Both the position numbers and the translations under genes were made by a program. Shown piece after piece: positions 5,593 through 8,064 of a stretch of 8,064 bases of DNA. Source of the stretch: Nitrosomonadales bacterium (lineage in GTDB: Bacteria; Pseudomonadota; Gammaproteobacteria; Burkholderiales; SG8-41); NCBI GenBank assembly GCA_009885185.1, contig VFLF01000572.1, positions 1 through 8,064 of the forward strand, read 5' to 3'. Within the stretch, counting starts at the first letter, position 1. Every line of letters begins with the position of its first letter. A model generated the notes under the pieces. The model did not search any database. It was not told the DNA's origin and saw only the letters and a list, made by a program, of their open reading frames with translations.

Positions 5593-6063
5593 ATGAAAAC
5601 AATGAAATCGGTTTTGGTAGTACCCGTCGCTATCGCCCTGGCGCTGGCCGGTTGCGCCGCGCCAGTCCAACAACCGTATTACGGTTCCAGCCCGGCGCCC
5701 GCGCCAAGTTATCCGGGCCAGTATCAGAGTTATCAAACGGGCACGGTGGACAGAATAGAAGTTATAAATCGAAGCGGCGGCACTAACGCTGCCGGCACCA
5801 TCATCGGCGGCATTATCGGCGGCTTGATCGGCAGCCAAATTGGTAGCGGCTCCGGTCGCACGGCGGCAACGGTCGTTGGCGCCGTGGGTGGCGCCGTGGC
5901 GGGCAATGTGATCGAAGGCCGGCGGCGCGCGGATCACGAGACTTTTCGTGTCACCGTGCGTCTGGACAACGGCTCGATACAAACGATGATGCAAGACAAC
6001 ATCAACGATTTACAGACGGGTGATCGGGTACGGTTGGACGGCAATGTGATCTCACGCATGTAG
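5593..6063 (+). CDS. Glycine-zipper 2TM-domain outer-membrane lipoprotein
   Basis: A 156-residue lipoprotein. ATG at 5593 is preferred because AAGGAA (5581-5586) lies 6 bp upstream and the signal peptide then starts MKTMK; ATG at 5587 lies too close to that site. The lipobox is LAGC with Cys21, followed by A-A, which favours outer-membrane sorting. Residues 22-45 are a Pro/Tyr/Ser-rich linker. GTVDRIEVI (50-58) precedes a glycine zipper: G68-T-I-I-G-G-I-I-G-G-L-I-G to about 88, then a second segment 93-104 (VVGAVGGAVAG), as in SlyB/PcpP and rickettsial 17-kDa antigen proteins. The C-terminal 40 residues (TFRVTVRLDNG, then DLQTGDRVRLDGNVISRM) form the small beta domain usual in this group. SlyB-type proteins stabilise the outer membrane under envelope stress; a similar role is inferred. 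Confidence 0.88.
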   Translation: MKTMKSVLVVPVAIALALAGCAAPVQQPYYGSSPAPAPSYPGQYQSYQTGTVDRIEVINRSGGTNAAGTIIGGIIGGLIGSQIGSGSGRTAATVVGAVGGAVAGNVIEGRRRADHETFRVTVRLDNGSIQTMMQDNINDLQTGDRVRLDGNVISRM

Positions 6064-6097
6064 CCTGTAGTCACGTTCGCCAATCCGGAAGAGGACA

Positions 6098-6123
6098 CAC
6101 CGCACCGGCATGCCGGTGCGGTG
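6098..6123. terminator. Perfect 26-bp palindrome after the glycine-zipper gene
   Basis: CACCGCACCGGCA (6098-6110) is followed immediately by its exact reverse complement (6111-6123), 34 bp after the stop. It would form a very stable GC-rich hairpin. T-richness follows only loosely (GAGTTTAGT, then TTTGTTTTT near 6142-6150), so it is probably a terminator or 3' mRNA stabiliser rather than a textbook intrinsic terminator. Perfect symmetry also allows protein binding. Confidence 0.55.
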
Positions 6124-6446
6124 AGTTTAGTATCATAAGTATTTGTTTTTAAACGTTTTTATTTTAATGCGGGGCGCCAGCGTTACTCCCGGGGCAAGGC
6201 TACATCGCTTCCATGCGCATGCAGCGAGCCCTGTGACCACGGCGAGCGGGATTCTCGGTGCCGCAATTCTTATGTGCTATACCGTACAGATACCCGCTGT
6301 AAGAACCGGTATTAGATCAAACGATGTTTTGCGCAGCTCACCTTTCAGCCAACGGGATCCCAATACCGTATTCACATTCAGGGCAGCGAGGACGTTCATG
6401 ACCTACCCCCATCGGCAGTCTTCTCCCTCCGCGCAAAGACGCCACC
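6124..6446 (+). other. Leader region of the histidine kinase gene
   Basis: No convincing long gene is present. The region begins with an AT-rich tract (about 6129-6168), then holds the fourth copy of the shared motif (6272-6289) with a -10-like TATTAG, and a 20-codon open frame (6398-6460) with a fair ribosome binding site that overlaps the kinase start. A longer plus-strand frame (6143-6460) covers the same end but has an unpatterned translation and no ribosome binding site. Confidence 0.5.
6272..6315 (+). promoter_or_regulatory. Shared motif copy 4 with -10-like box, facing the kinase
   Basis: ATGTGCTATACCGTACAG (6272-6289) matches copy 1 at 13 of 18 positions. TATTAG at 6310-6315 is a -10 candidate 18 bp after ACAGAT (6286-6291). 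Its TGTGC-N6-GTACA core also resembles a CRP/FNR-type site at 7 of 10 key positions, an alternative explanation. It lies 157 bp before the kinase ATG and 108 bp before the leader ORF. Confidence 0.35.
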
Positions 6447-6460
6447 ATGGCAGACGGTAA
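6398..6460 (+). CDS. Possible 20-residue leader peptide
   Basis: ATG at 6398 is preceded by GCGAGGA (6386-6392) with a 5-bp gap. The predicted peptide, MTYPHRQSSPSAQRRHHGRR, is strongly basic and rich in His/Arg/Gln/Ser. Its stop overlaps the kinase start (6447) by 14 bp in a different frame. The kinase ATG has no good ribosome binding site of its own, so translational coupling is possible. There is no homology evidence; it could be chance. Confidence 0.25.
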   Translation: MTYPHRQSSPSAQRRHHGRR

Positions 6461-8064
6461 ATCTTCCGCGATGGTCAATCGCAATATAGTGGCCGTGATT
6501 GCCGCAGGAATATTGCTGGTTGCGATAGTAGGGGCACTGTTGTTCTGGACTTACGCGCAAATCAAGACTGCGTCCACGACACGCCAGCACATCCACGAAT
6601 TAACCACCCGCGCCGATGCGTTGCTGGATCAATTGATTGTGGCCGAGACCTCTCAGCGCGGCTTTCTGCTCACCGCGGATGAATCCTATCTGCAACCGTA
6701 TCTGGCGGCGCGCGATCAAATTCCCGTCAATCTGAAGGCATTGCGCGAACGAACAGGAAACAGTGTTTCCCTAAAACACCTTGACGCCATGGCGCCTTTG
6801 CTGGATGCCAGGTTAGCGCATATGGCTGAAGTCATTGCGTTGCGCCGCCAACACGAATTGACTACCGTACAAGCGGATGCCTTCATCGGTCGGGGCAGGC
6901 AACTGACGGATTCGATTCGCGCCGAAACCAGCGCCTTCACCAAGATAGAAAATGCCCGGCTGGCGCAGCACGAAACGGTGTTCCAATTGAACCTCGGCCG
7001 CCTGTTCTCGCTGATCATTGCCACCACCTTGTTTTCGTTGCTGTTTTCGCTCTTTTTCGCCTACGCTGCGTATCGGGGCTCACGGCATCGGGTCAACGAA
7101 CTGCTTCATGCCGAAACGCAGCAATTGCTGGATACACAAACCGAGACCAATAAACAACTGCAGCGCATCAATCTTAGCCTGCATGTGAGCGAGGAACGGC
7201 TCGCGGTGACGCTTAACTCCATCGGCGACGCGGTGATTGCCACTGATGCCGATGGGCGTGTCACGCTGATGAATCCGCAGGCGGAACAACTCACCGGCTG
7301 GTCGCGCTTGGAAGCCGCCAACAGCCAAGTGGAGGAGATTTTTCATATCGTTAACCGGGACAGTGGAGAACCCTCCTCCATGCCGGTCAGGGAATCCCTG
7401 ATACGTGGCACGGCACGGGAAATGACCAACCACACGCTGCTGATCGCGCGCGATGGCAGCACCTGCGAAATCGCCGACAGTTGCGCGCCGATACGCGACC
7501 GCAATGGGATGGTGGTCGGTGCAGTGCTGGTGTTCCGCGACGTAACCGAGCGCGAGCGCCTCTACCAGATGCTGACGGAACGCGGCGTCATCGTAGAGAA
7601 AGAGCGTTCCGCGGCAAACAAAGCCAATCTCGCGAAATCCGAATTTCTGTCCAGCATGAGCCATGAGTTGCGCACGCCGCTGAGTGCGATCCTCGGTTTT
7701 GCGCAACTCATGGATTCCGCCTCGCCGCAGCCCACGGCGTCACAAAAGCGCAGCATCGAACAAATCCTCAAGGCCGGGTGGTACCTGCTGGATCTGATTA
7801 ACGAGATTCTCGATCTGGCGCTGATTGAATCCGGCAAGCTGTCGCTGTCGATGGAGCCGATGTCGCTGGTCGAGGTCATGCGCGAATGCCATACCATGAT
7901 CGAACCGCAGGCGCAAAAGCGCGGCATTCACATGTACTTTCCGTCGTTCGAAGGCGAATGCCACGTGTATGTCCATGCCGACCGCACGCGGGTAAAGCAA
8001 ATTCTTATCAACCTGCTGTCCAACGCCATCAAATACAACCACAAGGGCGGAACCGTGACCGTGG
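6447..8064 (+). CDS. CHASE3-PAS sensor histidine kinase (3' partial)
   Basis: The frame is open from ATG 6447 to the window end (539 codons). A stop in this frame at 6399-6401 with no earlier ATG, GTG or TTG fixes the start, though no clear ribosome binding site is seen. TM1 is about residues 14-34. Residues ~40-183 form a CHASE3-like helical sensor (LIVAETSQRGFLLTADESYL is typical of CHASE3). TM2 is ~186-209, followed by a coiled linker rich in Gln and Glu. A PAS/PAC domain spans ~248-370 (GDAVIATDADGRVTLMNPQAE, then VGAVLVFRDVTERERL). The HisKA helix has the H-box SHELRTPLSAILGF with phospho-acceptor His406. The ATPase domain begins later, with N-box NLLSNAIKYN (Asn522, Asn526), and is cut before the G boxes. 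It is an inner-membrane, autophosphorylating kinase; the signal is unknown. A receiver domain or partner regulator could lie beyond the window. No response-regulator gene is visible. Confidence 0.92.
   Translation, partial: MADGKSSAMVNRNIVAVIAAGILLVAIVGALLFWTYAQIKTASTTRQHIHELTTRADALLDQLIVAETSQRGFLLTADESYLQPYLAARDQIPVNLKALRERTGNSVSLKHLDAMAPLLDARLAHMAEVIALRRQHELTTVQADAFIGRGRQLTDSIRAETSAFTKIENARLAQHETVFQLNLGRLFSLIIATTLFSLLFSLFFAYAAYRGSRHRVNELLHAETQQLLDTQTETNKQLQRINLSLHVSEERLAVTLNSIGDAVIATDADGRVTLMNPQAEQLTGWSRLEAANSQVEEIFHIVNRDSGEPSSMPVRESLIRGTAREMTNHTLLIARDGSTCEIADSCAPIRDRNGMVVGAVLVFRDVTERERLYQMLTERGVIVEKERSAANKANLAKSEFLSSMSHELRTPLSAILGFAQLMDSASPQPTASQKRSIEQILKAGWYLLDLINEILDLALIESGKLSLSMEPMSLVEVMRECHTMIEPQAQKRGIHMYFPSFEGECHVYVHADRTRVKQILINLLSNAIKYNHKGGTVTV

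Noticed and set aside
5569..5994. 141-codon minus-strand frame
   Set aside because: Antisense to the glycine-zipper lipoprotein, whose signal peptide, lipobox and glycine zipper are clear.
6212..6221. Palindrome CATGCGCATG
   Set aside because: A 10-bp palindrome is expected by chance at this scale and has no partner site or clear position relative to a promoter.
6143..6460. 105-codon plus-strand frame before the kinase
   Set aside because: No ribosome binding site at its start and a translation without domain pattern; only its last 20 codons, with their own start and binding site, were kept as a weak leader candidate.
7080..7706. 208-codon open frame on the minus strand
   Set aside because: It lies antisense to the histidine kinase across the PAS and HisKA regions, whose domain motifs are unmistakable; its translation shows no pattern.

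Overview
The window looks like chromosomal DNA of a Gram-negative proteobacterium, most likely a betaproteobacterium (Burkholderiales or Nitrosomonadales type). This is inferred from moderately high GC, several Sec and lipoprotein signal peptides, and a gene set (CsbD, CigR/RcnB-like, PLD lipoprotein, DUF1328, glycine-zipper lipoprotein, CHASE3-PAS histidine kinase) common in that group. No phage, plasmid, transposase, CRISPR, tRNA or rRNA signal was seen. Nearly every gene encodes an exported, membrane or stress-type protein.

Layout: (1) 1-798 (+) is the 3' part of a gene for an extremely Ala-rich protein built from 5-residue units nested in a 35-residue (105-bp) tandem repeat. (2) 973-1416 (+) encodes a small secreted protein with a carboxypeptidase-regulatory-like beta domain. 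(3) 1417-1660 is a convergent intergenic region with a foldback repeat of about 115 bp. (4) 4854-1661 (-) is a four-gene cluster in the order csbD-like, CigR-like, phospholipase-D/cardiolipin-synthase-like lipoprotein, exported hypothetical protein. (5) 4855-5366 is a divergent regulatory region. (6) 5367-6063 (+) is DUF1328 membrane protein plus glycine-zipper lipoprotein, closed by a perfect 26-bp palindrome. (7) 6124-6446 is a leader region. (8) 6447-8064 (+) is a CHASE3-PAS sensor histidine kinase cut by the window end.

The most interesting pattern is an 18-bp, partly dyad-symmetric motif (roughly ATGTRCGNTANCGCACAG). It occurs upstream of all four transcription units whose starts lie in the window: 843-860 (+), 4998-5015 (-), 5254-5271 (+) and 6272-6289 (+). 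Each copy has its CACAG/TACAG end pointing at the downstream gene, 95-157 bp from the start codon. In three of four cases a -10-like hexamer begins 20-21 bp after the motif. This suggests a shared promoter or operator class tying the envelope/stress genes and the sensor kinase into one regulon. It is a reading by eye and needs a genome-wide motif count.

The minus-strand cluster pairs a probable outer-membrane-anchored PLD enzyme with an exported protein that may have a START/SRPBCC-like lipid-binding fold, suggesting envelope lipid work under stress. The PLD gene lacks a conventional start codon that would give a complete lipoprotein signal peptide.
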